DNA from: Alistipes sp.
Lineage (GTDB): Bacteria; Bacteroidota; Bacteroidia; Bacteroidales; Rikenellaceae
Direction of reading: 5' to 3'
DNA: 64,000 nt
NCBI GenBank assembly: GCA_017630455.1
Contig: JAGBVG010000006.1
Span: 26,586 to 90,585, forward strand
Each line of letters opens with the position of its first letter. Position 1 is the first letter of the stretch. Positions 52,205-61,420 of the stretch are shown one piece after another. The notes below the pieces were generated by a model. It worked only from the letters and a program-made list of their open reading frames with translations. It was not told where the DNA came from and did not search any database. The translations under genes and the position numbers were made by a program.

Positions 52205-54544
52205 CTAATAGGCATCGCGCACGCAACGTATCGCCCACTGGCTGTAGCTGCCGTTATCTCCCGAGTTATCGGAGTTCTTGCGGTTGTAGACAAGACCCGA
52301 CGCAGACATATAGTAGTCGGCATTCAGGAGATAGTCTATGGCATCGGCACTCTCATTTGCCGTACCCTGCAAATCGATGATAATCTGCAGCTCCGCAGCG
52401 GTAGGAAGTCGCCAGTTGTCGTAGACATTACCCGCCTGATCCACCTCGGCGTAGTTGGCACAATGGTCGCGCGCCATAGCATAACGTCGCTCAGCAACCT
52501 CCTCCTCGGTGACATTACGACCAGTGTTGAAGGCATCACCATAGTTCTGAATATCGACCATACCGAGTCGCGATGCTGTCATAAACGACGGCGAGACAAG
52601 TGTTGCATTGTCAGCCTCCGAATCGGTGTAGTAGTAGTCAACATAGTCGTTAGTCACCTGTCGCGGAATGCCGAGTTTGTAGGTTGCCGACGTAGCCGTA
52701 AGACGAATGTGATACATACGTGCATTGCCTGGATCCTCGGAGGTGTTACCGTGCTGGGCGTGGTCATCCTGCTGGCTGCTCCATCTGTAATACTTGATGA
52801 CCGAGCGACCTCGGCGCGACTGATTGTCGGTGCTTGGATATGTAGACTGCACAACCTTCGATGACCAGAAGCCTCCCGAGCCACCCCAGTAGCTATTACC
52901 CGACGGCGGCGTGGTGAGATAGTCGTAGCTCCACGTTGCGGTGGCACGGTCGTAAGTATCCATACTCAGCGACACGATGCCATCACCCTCGTGGTAGTAG
53001 GTCGTAGGATCGGCACTGCTCTGGCGGAAATCCTCACGATAGGAGTAGTGACCAAGGATATTTACGATATATACCAGCGGATATTGCTCCACCTTGACAT
53101 ACTCCACCTGACCAGTTTGGTTAACCACCTTCAGCGTGAAGTAGCGAATGGTGTTGTTGGTAGGCAGATCGCTCGTAACGGTGATGTTGCCAGATATTGC
53201 GCCACTTAGGGCGCTACCCGCGATGTTATAAGCATCCACAGAGGTGATATCCTGCTGCACGCCAAACTTGTCGATAAAGTAGCAATCCTCTACGGTGATG
53301 GTCACAGGCGACGATGACGAGAAGAGCAACGACTCGGCATCTATGTCGGTGTTGTACATCTTCAGCTCATCGAGGTTCACCTTCAAATACTCGGGACCCT
53401 GCTCGCCACCGATTTCGACATTGCGCTCGCTCCACGGCAAGACGCTATACTTTAGGTCGCCAACCATAACTGGCTCTGAGAAGTCCTCAGCTCCTGGGGC
53501 GTGAACATTGGCCGTAACCTCGTAGTAGTGGTTGCGCTCGAACTTAAACTCCTTGGTAAGTGGCACCTGATAGTAGTTGTCGGGGTGTTCCACGGTGCTA
53601 CGCGCGCCATCCGTAATCGGATAGTAGTAGGCAGGAACATCCACCAGCAGGTTTGTAGCATAATCGAACGTGTCGGATGTCTCCCACAGATGGCTGTAGA
53701 CATATAGCGTAAGCTCCACGCCGATGATATTTCCCTCCGCATCGCGCAACCAACGGTAGTAGTTGCTCATAAGCTCGTGCGTAGTCTCGAGGTTCTCCTG
53801 CTGGCGCAAGATTCCGTCGTCGATGACGCGCGTCTGGAAGGGGGTGTTACGCATATAGTAACCAGGGGTAGAACCCGCGATAGCGTCGGTAAATTGTATG
53901 AGATCGCCAGTCATAAGCTTCACGACAACCTTCGCTGCCGCGCGACGCAACTTAACATTCAGAGTCACCACATCGCGAATCTGCGCCTCGGCAATAGTAA
54001 CCGCCGCAGCCGCTGAAGGCTCATTCTCGCCCATATAAGCCACACCGTCCATCAGGAAGTGCGACGGCGTGTTCTGAAGCCCTGTGGCTGTGAGGTGGAG
54101 GTTGTAATCCTGCTGCGTGAGGGCCATAAGGCTCTTCACGTTGGGCATATTCTGAGCAGCGAACACCGAAGCATCGGCGGTAGAGTTGGCAACCACATAT
54201 ACCCAATACTTCGCGCCAATCGCTATCTCGTCGAGATTTATACCCAGACGCACAGTGCCGTCGGGACCCGCCGTCGCAATACGCTCGTGGTAGAACCACG
54301 TCATACCCTCCTGATCGGCAGCATCGTTGAAGATTACCACATCGAGGTGCTTGATAGCATACTCGTGCGCCTCATCAGCCATATCCTCTGCACGAGTCTC
54401 GACGCCAAGCTCACCACCCCAAAGGCGAAGAACTATGGCGCGCTGGGCAGGGGTATCGACGCCGCTATGCTCCACGTCGCTATGACAGGCAACCGCAAAC
54501 ACCGCCATAAGCATAGCAACAATATATTTTGTGTATCTTTTCAT
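52205..54544 (-). CDS. Type V pilus accessory lipoprotein with FISUMP-like C-terminus, 779 aa
   Basis: Start taken as ATG 54542-54544 (MKRYTKYIVAMLMAVFAVAC, Cys20); ATG 54550 is an alternative. The Thr-Arg site is at residue 51 (LGVETRAED). FimD/DUF4906-type features: YAIKHLDVVIFND, KLRRAAAKVVVKL, LTLYVYSHLWETSD, FKFERNHYYEVTANV. The C-terminal ~110 residues (DNWRLPTAAELQIIIDLQG ... YYMSASGLVYN ... WAIRCVRD) resemble the FISUMP/DUF1566-type lectin-like fold seen at the end of many Bacteroidales surface proteins. Starts 17 bp after the 527-aa gene. Probably near the pilus tip. Confidence 0.77.
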   Translation of the reverse strand: MKRYTKYIVAMLMAVFAVACHSDVEHSGVDTPAQRAIVLRLWGGELGVETRAEDMADEAHEYAIKHLDVVIFNDAADQEGMTWFYHERIATAGPDGTVRLGINLDEIAIGAKYWVYVVANSTADASVFAAQNMPNVKSLMALTQQDYNLHLTATGLQNTPSHFLMDGVAYMGENEPSAAAAVTIAEAQIRDVVTLNVKLRRAAAKVVVKLMTGDLIQFTDAIAGSTPGYYMRNTPFQTRVIDDGILRQQENLETTHELMSNYYRWLRDAEGNIIGVELTLYVYSHLWETSDTFDYATNLLVDVPAYYYPITDGARSTVEHPDNYYQVPLTKEFKFERNHYYEVTANVHAPGAEDFSEPVMVGDLKYSVLPWSERNVEIGGEQGPEYLKVNLDELKMYNTDIDAESLLFSSSSPVTITVEDCYFIDKFGVQQDITSVDAYNIAGSALSGAISGNITVTSDLPTNNTIRYFTLKVVNQTGQVEYVKVEQYPLVYIVNILGHYSYREDFRQSSADPTTYYHEGDGIVSLSMDTYDRATATWSYDYLTTPPSGNSYWGGSGGFWSSKVVQSTYPSTDNQSRRGRSVIKYYRWSSQQDDHAQHGNTSEDPGNARMYHIRLTATSATYKLGIPRQVTNDYVDYYYTDSEADNATLVSPSFMTASRLGMVDIQNYGDAFNTGRNVTEEEVAERRYAMARDHCANYAEVDQAGNVYDNWRLPTAAELQIIIDLQGTANESADAIDYLLNADYYMSASGLVYNRKNSDNSGDNGSYSQWAIRCVRDAY

Positions 54545-54561
54545 AGCCATTAATCTCAATT

Positions 54562-56145
54562 TTAGTTAGACACCTGCTGGATGTCGATGATACGCACCTC
54601 GCTGCCGCTGTTTGGCCAAATGGTGTGCTCATCCTCGCCATTGATAAGCAGATAACGCGAACCTGCACCCATCCAATCCTGAGTATAGGTTATGCCGAAG
54701 CGGGCAACTCCCGTGTAGGTTGGGTCGATAGGTATAACCTTTATGTTGTACCATCCCGAGAATGCCACGAGCTTCGAGCCATCCTTCAACTCCGAAGCAT
54801 AGTCATCGGAATTTTCGGTGGTGTAGACCAACTCGTATGTCACGGCATCGATCTCCTTGTAGACACGTATCACACAGAGGTTGGATGCTGTACGCAGCGT
54901 TGGCAGCCATCGCTGGTCGATTGGCGATATGAGCTGGAACCAACAAGAGAATGCACCAGTCTCGTTTTCGATTTGCTCCGGGCTATTAGGCGATGTATAC
55001 CTCATCTCAGGACGCTCAGGATAGAGGTCGTTTGAGGCAGTGCCATCACGAGGTGCAGAATCTGGGAGCACAGGGTTGTGATAGTTTGGATAGTCGAAGT
55101 GCTGCACCCACTCCCAATTGTCGCTACGCTGCCAGTCGGCAACCTCGTAGTTCAGCTCCAAGCCTCCCGATGCTACCTTGGTGATGCGGAAGCGGTAGAT
55201 GGTATTTCGTGTGATGTTGTTAACCTCGCCCGTTGGTCTGCCACCGCTGTAACTCTTGAACTGCAGGGCATCGGCGAAGCTCATCGGCGTTCCACCATAA
55301 TTTACCGTCACCGAGAGTTTTGCCTCATACTCCGCGAAAAGAGCGTTGTCATACTCTGGAACATAGATAACAAACTTTCTGTCGGTCTCCACCTCACGAA
55401 GTGCGCAAGACTCAGCTGCTACAGAGCGGTGCTCACGGAAGCCTCCCGCGCGATCTATCCTCTTGGTATCCTGGGCACTACCCCACCCCATAGGCAACAC
55501 ATAGCCGCTGCGGTTGTAGTGATTGAGAGTGACATCCTCGAGAGTGCAACCTGACAACGCATCGTCTACAACAACCTCGATCTTCGCCACGGCACGAAGC
55601 AGCGATATCTCGCCAACGTTCTGCGACTGATTGTCGAGGAGTCCCGATAGGTCGACAGCCTTGACACCCCACATAGGAATCGCACCCGCGGTCATATCCA
55701 CATCCGCAAAGACGTAGTTCAAAGCATCGTTATCGCCCTCAGCACAGTTGGCATAGACCATAACCTTATAGTTGGTCTCCGAAGCGAGGTTATCGGTGAC
55801 ACTCTGTGGCAACTTGCCGCTAAACTGATAGCGTGTAGCCGCGTCGTTGATAGGCCAATATAGAAGCTCCTCGACATCTCCGAGGTGGGTATTATCGGTG
55901 GCGTAAATCGCAACACGCAGACTCTCCGGGAGGATTCTATTCTCGAACGAAGTGCCTATCTCATCCGTAGGCTCTGCATCACCCCACTCTGCACGTGTGG
56001 CATCCGGCGAGTCGATGGCCAACACAAAGTTCACATTGCGAGGCTCGCTCAGAGGCATACACTCTCCAAAATCGTATACACCACTACACGACACTGCAAC
56101 AAGAACTCCTATGGCCATTACTATTTTATTAAACTTATCTCTCAT
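54562..56145 (-). CDS. Type V pilus accessory lipoprotein, 527 aa (FimC position)
   Basis: Lipobox LVAVSC (Cys20), Thr-Arg site at residue 51 (SPDATRAEW). Pilin-like core: LRVAIYATDNTHLG, YKVMVYANCAEGDNDAL, ISLLRAVAKIEVVVDDAL, TIYRFRITKVASGG, LNYEVADWQ. A C-terminal beta domain of about 170 residues follows (FSCWFQLISPIDQRWLPTLR; LVAFSGWYNIKVIPID). It is third after the major fimbrillin, the place taken by fimC or mfa3 in Porphyromonas gingivalis loci. 20 bp after the anchor gene. Confidence 0.75.
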   Translation of the reverse strand: MRDKFNKIVMAIGVLVAVSCSGVYDFGECMPLSEPRNVNFVLAIDSPDATRAEWGDAEPTDEIGTSFENRILPESLRVAIYATDNTHLGDVEELLYWPINDAATRYQFSGKLPQSVTDNLASETNYKVMVYANCAEGDNDALNYVFADVDMTAGAIPMWGVKAVDLSGLLDNQSQNVGEISLLRAVAKIEVVVDDALSGCTLEDVTLNHYNRSGYVLPMGWGSAQDTKRIDRAGGFREHRSVAAESCALREVETDRKFVIYVPEYDNALFAEYEAKLSVTVNYGGTPMSFADALQFKSYSGGRPTGEVNNITRNTIYRFRITKVASGGLELNYEVADWQRSDNWEWVQHFDYPNYHNPVLPDSAPRDGTASNDLYPERPEMRYTSPNSPEQIENETGAFSCWFQLISPIDQRWLPTLRTASNLCVIRVYKEIDAVTYELVYTTENSDDYASELKDGSKLVAFSGWYNIKVIPIDPTYTGVARFGITYTQDWMGAGSRYLLINGEDEHTIWPNSGSEVRIIDIQQVSN

Positions 56146-56165
56146 AGCTCCAACGTTTTGGGTGG

Positions 56166-57194
56166 TTAGAGAATATCATTGTTAAGCACCACTCTCCACG
56201 AGTTGACAATAATCGAAGCCGATAGCCAGTCGCCATCCTCATCGAGGAAGAAGGTCATATTATACTCATCCTGACGATCGAGATACTCCTGATTCGACAT
56301 CTCGGCATTGTAGTTACCCTTAACAAGAAGTGCATAATCTGCCACAGGAATCGAGAGTACCCTCTCGTTCTCCTCCACATTCCAGATGGTGAGGATTGGG
56401 CTCTGGCCGTCGATCATACGGTTAAGTGTCATCTCGGCAACCACAACCGACACCTCATCTGCGCGTGTAGAGTTTGTGCCATAGTCGGGAGCTACATCCG
56501 CCGTACCCGAGAGGATGCTCCAAGGCTCGTAGCACACCTCATTGCCCGCGACAACAGCGTTATTGTAATCGAGGAGTCCGTTGTCGGCCGTAATCTCGAA
56601 ACGGAACTTCTCGGCGACGATGCTGTCGGACATCTGCTGCAACACGATACGCACCACGTTGGTATCCTTGACAAGCGACATAGTCTCGTTGTAGGTTCCA
56701 GGCTCGGCACTCACCTCCAAAGGCATAGCAGCGTGGAACAGCGGCTTCAAATCCTCCGATACGCTACCCTCTACGCTCTTCATACGCACCTGCATCTGCT
56801 GCATAGTGGTCTTACCCTCTACAACATCTGCCAACAGGTCAAACGACTCCTCGTTCTGGAGGCCTGCCCAAGCCAAGAGATTATAGCTACCCGCAGCGAG
56901 CTCCAATGGGATGGAGAACCCCTCCGCCGTGATGGCAGCCTCATCCGCCACAACCACACTCTCAACAAGCATATCCGAGGCATCGAAAACATATAACGCC
57001 ACAGACTTCACCTCCTTGGAGAAAGCATCGGCAAACTTCATATTGTAGTCGTACTTGAACGAAATGTTGTAGTAAGTACCACAATCGCCCTCACCCTCGT
57101 AGATGAAACCATCCTTGCAAGAGCTGGTCGAGAGTGCTATGAACAAAGTGGCCAGCATCATTCCCCACTTACCAAATTTAGCTTGGGTTTTCAT
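56166..57194 (-). CDS. FimB/Mfa2-family pilus anchor lipoprotein
   Basis: 342 aa. Lipobox STSSC (Cys26). Family features: DCGTYYNISFKYDYNMKFADAFSKEVKSVALYVFDASDMLV, LELAAGSYNLLAWAGL, FHAAMPLEV, DTNVVRIVLQQM, LTIWNVEENERVL, YNMTFFLDEDGDWLSASIIVNSWRVV. This is the Mfa2/FimB anchor that fixes the pilus to the outer membrane and limits its length. It lacks the Thr-Arg processing site near residue 50 found in the other subunits, as expected for a subunit that is not cleaved. Separated from the major fimbrillin gene by a 260-bp spacer with a strong hairpin. Confidence 0.88.
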   Translation of the reverse strand: MKTQAKFGKWGMMLATLFIALSTSSCKDGFIYEGEGDCGTYYNISFKYDYNMKFADAFSKEVKSVALYVFDASDMLVESVVVADEAAITAEGFSIPLELAAGSYNLLAWAGLQNEESFDLLADVVEGKTTMQQMQVRMKSVEGSVSEDLKPLFHAAMPLEVSAEPGTYNETMSLVKDTNVVRIVLQQMSDSIVAEKFRFEITADNGLLDYNNAVVAGNEVCYEPWSILSGTADVAPDYGTNSTRADEVSVVVAEMTLNRMIDGQSPILTIWNVEENERVLSIPVADYALLVKGNYNAEMSNQEYLDRQDEYNMTFFLDEDGDWLSASIIVNSWRVVLNNDIL

Positions 57195-57402
57195 TGTTTT
57201 ATAATTTTTATTGTTTTACTTATTATTTTCTCATTGCAGCGTGCCGTAACACACCGATATATATTGTTATACCTTACGGTATGTTATTTCAATTTTGGTG
57301 GAGAGTCCGACGGTTCATCTATACCCTACTCTCTGATGGGTTCACTCTTTGCACCGAAACCCAGGTGCGCTTCACAGAAGCCTCTACAAGGTTAATAAAT
57401 AA

Positions 57403-57435
57403 GGGGTCTGCCTAAGTCCACCCGAGGCAGACCCC
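57403..57435 (-). terminator. Hairpin/attenuator between major fimbrillin and anchor
   Basis: GGGGTCTGCCT (57403-57413) pairs perfectly over 11 bp with AGGCAGACCCC (57425-57435). On the minus strand it is followed by TTATTTATTAA rather than an unbroken T run, so partial termination is plausible. The rest of the spacer (57195-57402) holds weaker hairpins such as ATACC-GTAA-GGTAT and no ORF. Confidence 0.7.
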
Positions 57436-57454
57436 ATAATCCGATATAGTAAGT

Positions 57455-58975
57455 TTACTCGAGGGTTACCTCCTCAGATACCACACGCCAAGAGAGAACG
57501 TTGATCTCAGCCGAGATGTAGGTCTCCTTGTCGGTTGGCTTCACAGGCACTACCTCCTGAGCTGGGTCGTAAACAGGTGTTCCCAAGCCCTTAACGCCAT
57601 TAACTGTGATAGCATAGCTGTGGTTACGGATGATGCCATACTCGCCAATAGTACCATCAGAACCGAGGTGTTTAACATCGGCATAGTAGTATGTCATACC
57701 GCTCTTCCAGATCTTCGCTGGCTCAACCTTTGCCAACTCGGCATTTGCGTCAACAGCAGTGTAGTTAGCACCGTCGAACGAGTACCAGTTAGTAGTCTCA
57801 ACGCCATCGGCAAGCTGGAACTTAACCTCATAGCTCTCCGCGCCTGTCATACCCGCAACACACTTAATCTGAGAGTCGTCGATAGAGGTATAGGTGTCAA
57901 CACCGTCGAAGTGCATAAGCTTGTTCTTGAGCGTAGGAGCAACAGCCACCAACAGTGCCGACTCGCCAATGTACGATGTACCATACCACTGAGCGATCTC
58001 CAAAGCCTCGCCATTCTCACGCTGCAACTGTGCAGCTACGACATATGTGGCACGTGCGCCAACCTGCTCGCCGAGATACTCTACTGTAGCGTTGTTATTG
58101 GTAAGCTCGTTGAAAGAGATGTTCTTATCTACATCCGCAGCTACGCTCTTTGCTGCCCAGTATGAGCGGTAGTAAGGAGCATCGTTCCATACAAAGCCGA
58201 GAGTGGAGTCTGTCCACGATGGGTCGATGGTCTTGATGTAGTATGACTCGGTCTGGTTGCCGATAACGTTCCAGCCCAAAACCTTAGCCATAACCTTACC
58301 GCCATCAACCTCTGCGCCGGTGTCGAAAGCAGCATCACCTGCCGAGAGGTTCATCTTCGCCGTTACACGCTCCACGTAGATAGTCACAGGGTTTGCAAGA
58401 GCATTATCGGCTGTGGTCTGGAAGTTGTCGATAGTAAGCTCCGTAGCATCCACCTGCTGAGCGGCGGCGTTGGCATATACCGAGTTGGTCATAATGAAGT
58501 TCTTGCCATCTGTGTGACCCACGGTCTTGAGGTTATTCTTGAGGTCGTTGAGCGAGAGGCTCTGAGTACCCTTGTAGTTTACCACGGCAACAACCTTTGC
58601 AGGGAACTGACCCTTATACTTCTCAACAACAAGAACTGGGTTTGTCATAGACTCGATGTTTGGAGCCTGAGTGCCACCGTTATCCGCCACAGCGACGTTG
58701 TAGTAGTTGCCATTGGCGTTGATCGAAAAGGCGTTGCCCGCCGAATCGAAGAAGTAGAACGTAGCCTCGGTTACAGCCTGCTCGTCGGCAGTGCCATCTT
58801 CATATACGCCACCCTCCACACGTGTCACATCCTCGGCAGCCTTGAGGTTGAGAGCGATATAGCCCTTATCAGCGCTGATATCAGCTGGAGTAGTGTTCTG
58901 AGAGACCTCATCCTTCTCCGAGCAAGCCACCATACCGATAGCCGCAAGAGCTAAAAAGAAATACTTAGCATTCAT
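57455..58975 (-). CDS. Major fimbrillin, Mfa1/FimA type
   Basis: 506 aa. Lipobox GMVAC (Cys18). A processing site Thr51-Arg52 (AEDVTR, then VEGG) lies after the first beta strand (GYIALNLKA), as in P. gingivalis Mfa1. Pilin features: TEATFYFFDSAGN, PAKVVAVVNYKG, YVERVTAKMNLSAG, NHSYAITVNGVKGLGTPVYDP. The C-terminal donor strand is EINVLSWRVVSEEVTLE, typical of Mfa1-type major subunits. Exported as a lipoprotein; removal of the N-terminal strand opens a groove that accepts the next subunit's C-terminal strand. Third gene of the operon, followed by a hairpin that would favour high expression over the downstream genes. Confidence 0.87.
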   Translation of the reverse strand: MNAKYFFLALAAIGMVACSEKDEVSQNTTPADISADKGYIALNLKAAEDVTRVEGGVYEDGTADEQAVTEATFYFFDSAGNAFSINANGNYYNVAVADNGGTQAPNIESMTNPVLVVEKYKGQFPAKVVAVVNYKGTQSLSLNDLKNNLKTVGHTDGKNFIMTNSVYANAAAQQVDATELTIDNFQTTADNALANPVTIYVERVTAKMNLSAGDAAFDTGAEVDGGKVMAKVLGWNVIGNQTESYYIKTIDPSWTDSTLGFVWNDAPYYRSYWAAKSVAADVDKNISFNELTNNNATVEYLGEQVGARATYVVAAQLQRENGEALEIAQWYGTSYIGESALLVAVAPTLKNKLMHFDGVDTYTSIDDSQIKCVAGMTGAESYEVKFQLADGVETTNWYSFDGANYTAVDANAELAKVEPAKIWKSGMTYYYADVKHLGSDGTIGEYGIIRNHSYAITVNGVKGLGTPVYDPAQEVVPVKPTDKETYISAEINVLSWRVVSEEVTLE

Positions 58976-59028
58976 AGTTTTAAAGTTTAATTGGTTAAAT
59001 ATTTTTATCGTAATTCATTATATTTCTG

Positions 59029-60471
59029 TTATTTATTTCGGTTGCTCGACACCTTCCAATGGTTCTGGATGCCCTCGATTGTTGCTGCAGCCTCAGCCAC
59101 GCCACGACGCTTAGCCTCCTCGAGATAAGGCGTAGCAGCCTCGTAATCCTCGCGCAACACCTCCAATACACCGCGAGCATACGCAGCCTCTGGGGTATCG
59201 CCGACCTTAGCGAGATAGCGCAACGCACGGTCGTAATCTCCCTTAGACATCGCCGAGTTAGCAGCATTGAGGTTGGCAGTTGCGTCGTGAGGATACATTC
59301 TTACGGCAATCTCCCACAACTCGTTGAGCTGCTCGCTTCCTGGCTCGTAGGTCTGAGCAAGGGCGTAGAACTCATCAAACGAGAGCTTCTGCGGCGCAGT
59401 GTTCATAATCTCCTCAATCTCCTGGGTCGAGGTGTAGTGGCGCACCGTATACTCGATCACATAATCGGAGTGGCGCAACGCAGGGTAGCACTCCTTATGC
59501 AGCTGCTGGTAATCCTCTGGCCAGTTTGAGTGGATCCACCACTCCTTGTTATCGGGATCGCGGTTGGAGCGAATCGCCGCTAAGATCTCCTCCTTATGCT
59601 TGAGGTTCGACGCTGCGACATATCGCTCGAGGCCTACCCAATCCTCCGCCTCGTAGCTGGTGGTGATGAAGCCCTCCTCGAAGTTGTAGAGACCCTCCAC
59701 ATATCGCTTCAAAGCCTCGGTACGACCCTTCGCGAGACGCTCGTTGTTGGAATAAGGGCTCTCAGGCGATGCGAAGCCCTTGATGTGTATCGCCTCTATG
59801 GTGACATCGCTGTCGTTGCGTACAGAGTCGATGGTGGATGTGATCTTTGCAAGCTCGCGGACATTATCGCGATAGTCGGGATAGATATCGGTCTGGCTCA
59901 CAGGGAAGTCGACAAATGCCGAACCTCTGAGAATGTAGAGCTTCTCGGTGGTAACGTCGTCGGTCTTGGCATAGAGCATCTGCGGCTGGTAAGGCTTGGC
60001 AGGGAAACAGTCGACAAGGAGACCAGTCTGCTGGGCTGCAGTCTCGCCTGCGCAACCGCAATCCTCGCGCTCGAAGACCAACTGACAACCATCCATCCAC
60101 TCCTCGAAAGGCACTACGGCGCGGTAGTTCATCTTACCAGGGTTGTCATTACTGCGGAACGCAAGATCATCACCAGAGGTAGGGATTTTATCGGCGTTAC
60201 GCTCGTAGTAGATGTGGCGATTGCGACCATAGAGACCAATAGATCGAAGCTCGCAGCTCAAGGTATCACGCACGATATGAGGTGTGAGGATCACGGCCTG
60301 AGTGGAGCGGACATCGAGCTGACTGAGATCCAGGTCCATATCCACAATGATATAGTTACCGCTGCGCTCCATAGTGTAACCCTCAATGGTCACACCATCT
60401 ACTACGCTCTGAGCAAAGGCTGCTGGCACGACGCCCAGCATAGCTATTATTATAGTATAAATGCGTTTCAT
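59029..60471 (-). CDS. DUF3868 protein with OmpA-like and TPR-like parts
   Basis: 480 aa from ATG 60469-60471 (MKRIYTIIIAMLGVVPAAFAQ, a signal peptide). The N-terminal ~150 residues are the DUF3868 domain (VTIEGYTMERSGNYIIVDMDLDLS; AVILTPHIV). The middle (about 215-265) has an OmpA-type peptidoglycan-binding motif (IHIKGFASPESPYSNNERLAKGRTEALKRY). The C-terminus has helical repeats (ATANLNAANSAMSKGDYDRALRYL). Such genes regularly precede fimbrillin genes in Bacteroidales, paired with DUF3575, and probably link pilus export to the cell wall. Lies 12 bp after the DUF3575 gene and 53 bp before the major fimbrillin gene. Confidence 0.85.
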   Translation of the reverse strand: MKRIYTIIIAMLGVVPAAFAQSVVDGVTIEGYTMERSGNYIIVDMDLDLSQLDVRSTQAVILTPHIVRDTLSCELRSIGLYGRNRHIYYERNADKIPTSGDDLAFRSNDNPGKMNYRAVVPFEEWMDGCQLVFEREDCGCAGETAAQQTGLLVDCFPAKPYQPQMLYAKTDDVTTEKLYILRGSAFVDFPVSQTDIYPDYRDNVRELAKITSTIDSVRNDSDVTIEAIHIKGFASPESPYSNNERLAKGRTEALKRYVEGLYNFEEGFITTSYEAEDWVGLERYVAASNLKHKEEILAAIRSNRDPDNKEWWIHSNWPEDYQQLHKECYPALRHSDYVIEYTVRHYTSTQEIEEIMNTAPQKLSFDEFYALAQTYEPGSEQLNELWEIAVRMYPHDATANLNAANSAMSKGDYDRALRYLAKVGDTPEAAYARGVLEVLREDYEAATPYLEEAKRRGVAEAAATIEGIQNHWKVSSNRNK

Positions 60472-60483
60472 CGTCACAATCTG

Positions 60484-61074
60484 TTAAAATAGGTAAACCA
60501 AATTTATTGCAGTCTTTGTAAGACCTACGTAGTGGTGGGTATCCTCTCCTACGCGGCGGCCACAACCTGCACACTCGAAGATATCGTAGCCCGTATAGAT
60601 GTAACCCACACCAATCTCAAACTCAAGGTTCCAGTGCTTGCCCAACATAAGCGCGTAGCCATACGCCACACCCGCACCTATACCATAACCCTGAAAACGC
60701 TTATTGCTAAGCTGCGAGAAGTCGGTGCCGAGGAATCGAAAGTTGTTCTCCAAGCCGCCGATATTGAACTGACCACCGAGGGCGTGGAAGCCGAGGAAGT
60801 GGCGAGAAAATCTGTCGCAGAACCAGTAGCGAGCCTCGGGCTGCACAAGCCAATGCTTCCAACGTTGCGTCTCGTGGAGATTCCACGCGTTGAGGTTGCC
60901 CGAGAGATCTAAAGTCCACTTCGGTGCAAGACCCACTTCGACGCCGAGGTTTACGGTTGCCGATACATCATATAGCACATTTGTCTTGATGGCTACATCC
61001 TGCGCCTTGGCACTCGTCGCCGAAAGCAAGATGCCAAAAAGCAGAGGTATTAAAAACTTTAGCTTCATAACCAT
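60484..61074 (-). CDS. DUF3575 outer-membrane beta-barrel protein
   Basis: 196 aa (an ATG at 61068 is equally possible). Signal peptide KFLIPLLFGILLSATSAKA. The mature protein has DUF3575 blocks: VAIKTNVLYDVSATVNLGVEVGL, WTLDLSGNLNAWN, HWLVQPEARYWFCDRFSRHFLGFHALGGQFNIGG, KHWNLEFEIGVGYIYTGYDIFECAGCGRRVG, ending in the barrel-like AINLVYLF. Two Cys in CAGC may form a disulfide. First gene of the pilus operon, followed by its usual DUF3868 partner. Probably an outer-membrane assembly component. Confidence 0.85.
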   Translation of the reverse strand: MVMKLKFLIPLLFGILLSATSAKAQDVAIKTNVLYDVSATVNLGVEVGLAPKWTLDLSGNLNAWNLHETQRWKHWLVQPEARYWFCDRFSRHFLGFHALGGQFNIGGLENNFRFLGTDFSQLSNKRFQGYGIGAGVAYGYALMLGKHWNLEFEIGVGYIYTGYDIFECAGCGRRVGEDTHHYVGLTKTAINLVYLF

Positions 61075-61196
61075 TATAATATTTAGTTTTATTTAATTTA
61101 TTTGCTCTGTTTGCCACCCGAAACCTACCCTCCAGCGAGGCATTGCGATAGCCGTTCTCGGCGTTAAAGCGATTTGTGGTTTTCGGTTCTTCGATG

Positions 61197-61204
61197 CAAA
61201 ATTA
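61197..61204 (-). promoter_or_regulatory. Promoter -7 element of the pilus operon
   Basis: TAATTTTG on the minus strand; the implied leader is about 115 nt. The 346-bp gap to the AraC-type gene has no ORF. It contains AT-rich words and GGTAAAA repeated near 61317 and 61348 that could be regulator sites. Confidence 0.5.
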
Positions 61205-61355
61205 AGTTCAAGAGTATGCGCTGTAAAATCTTGCACTAACATTTATATTTCACCGCAAAAACTACCCGTACAAGCGCAATTTTTTACATCTGCACAAAAA
61301 AAAGTGGCTACAAACAGGTAAAATTTATGCCTACACAATAACTACTGGGTAAAAA

Positions 61356-61388
61356 TTGATACGTTCACAAAAATTATAATTATCTTTG
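61356..61388 (+). promoter_or_regulatory. Promoter of the AraC-type regulator
   Basis: TTG at 61356-61358 and TATCTTTG at 61381-61388, spacing 22 bp, 32 bp before the ATG. Confidence 0.7.
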
Positions 61389-61420
61389 TACTTCCAAACA
61401 AGAGAAGAAAACAACACGAT

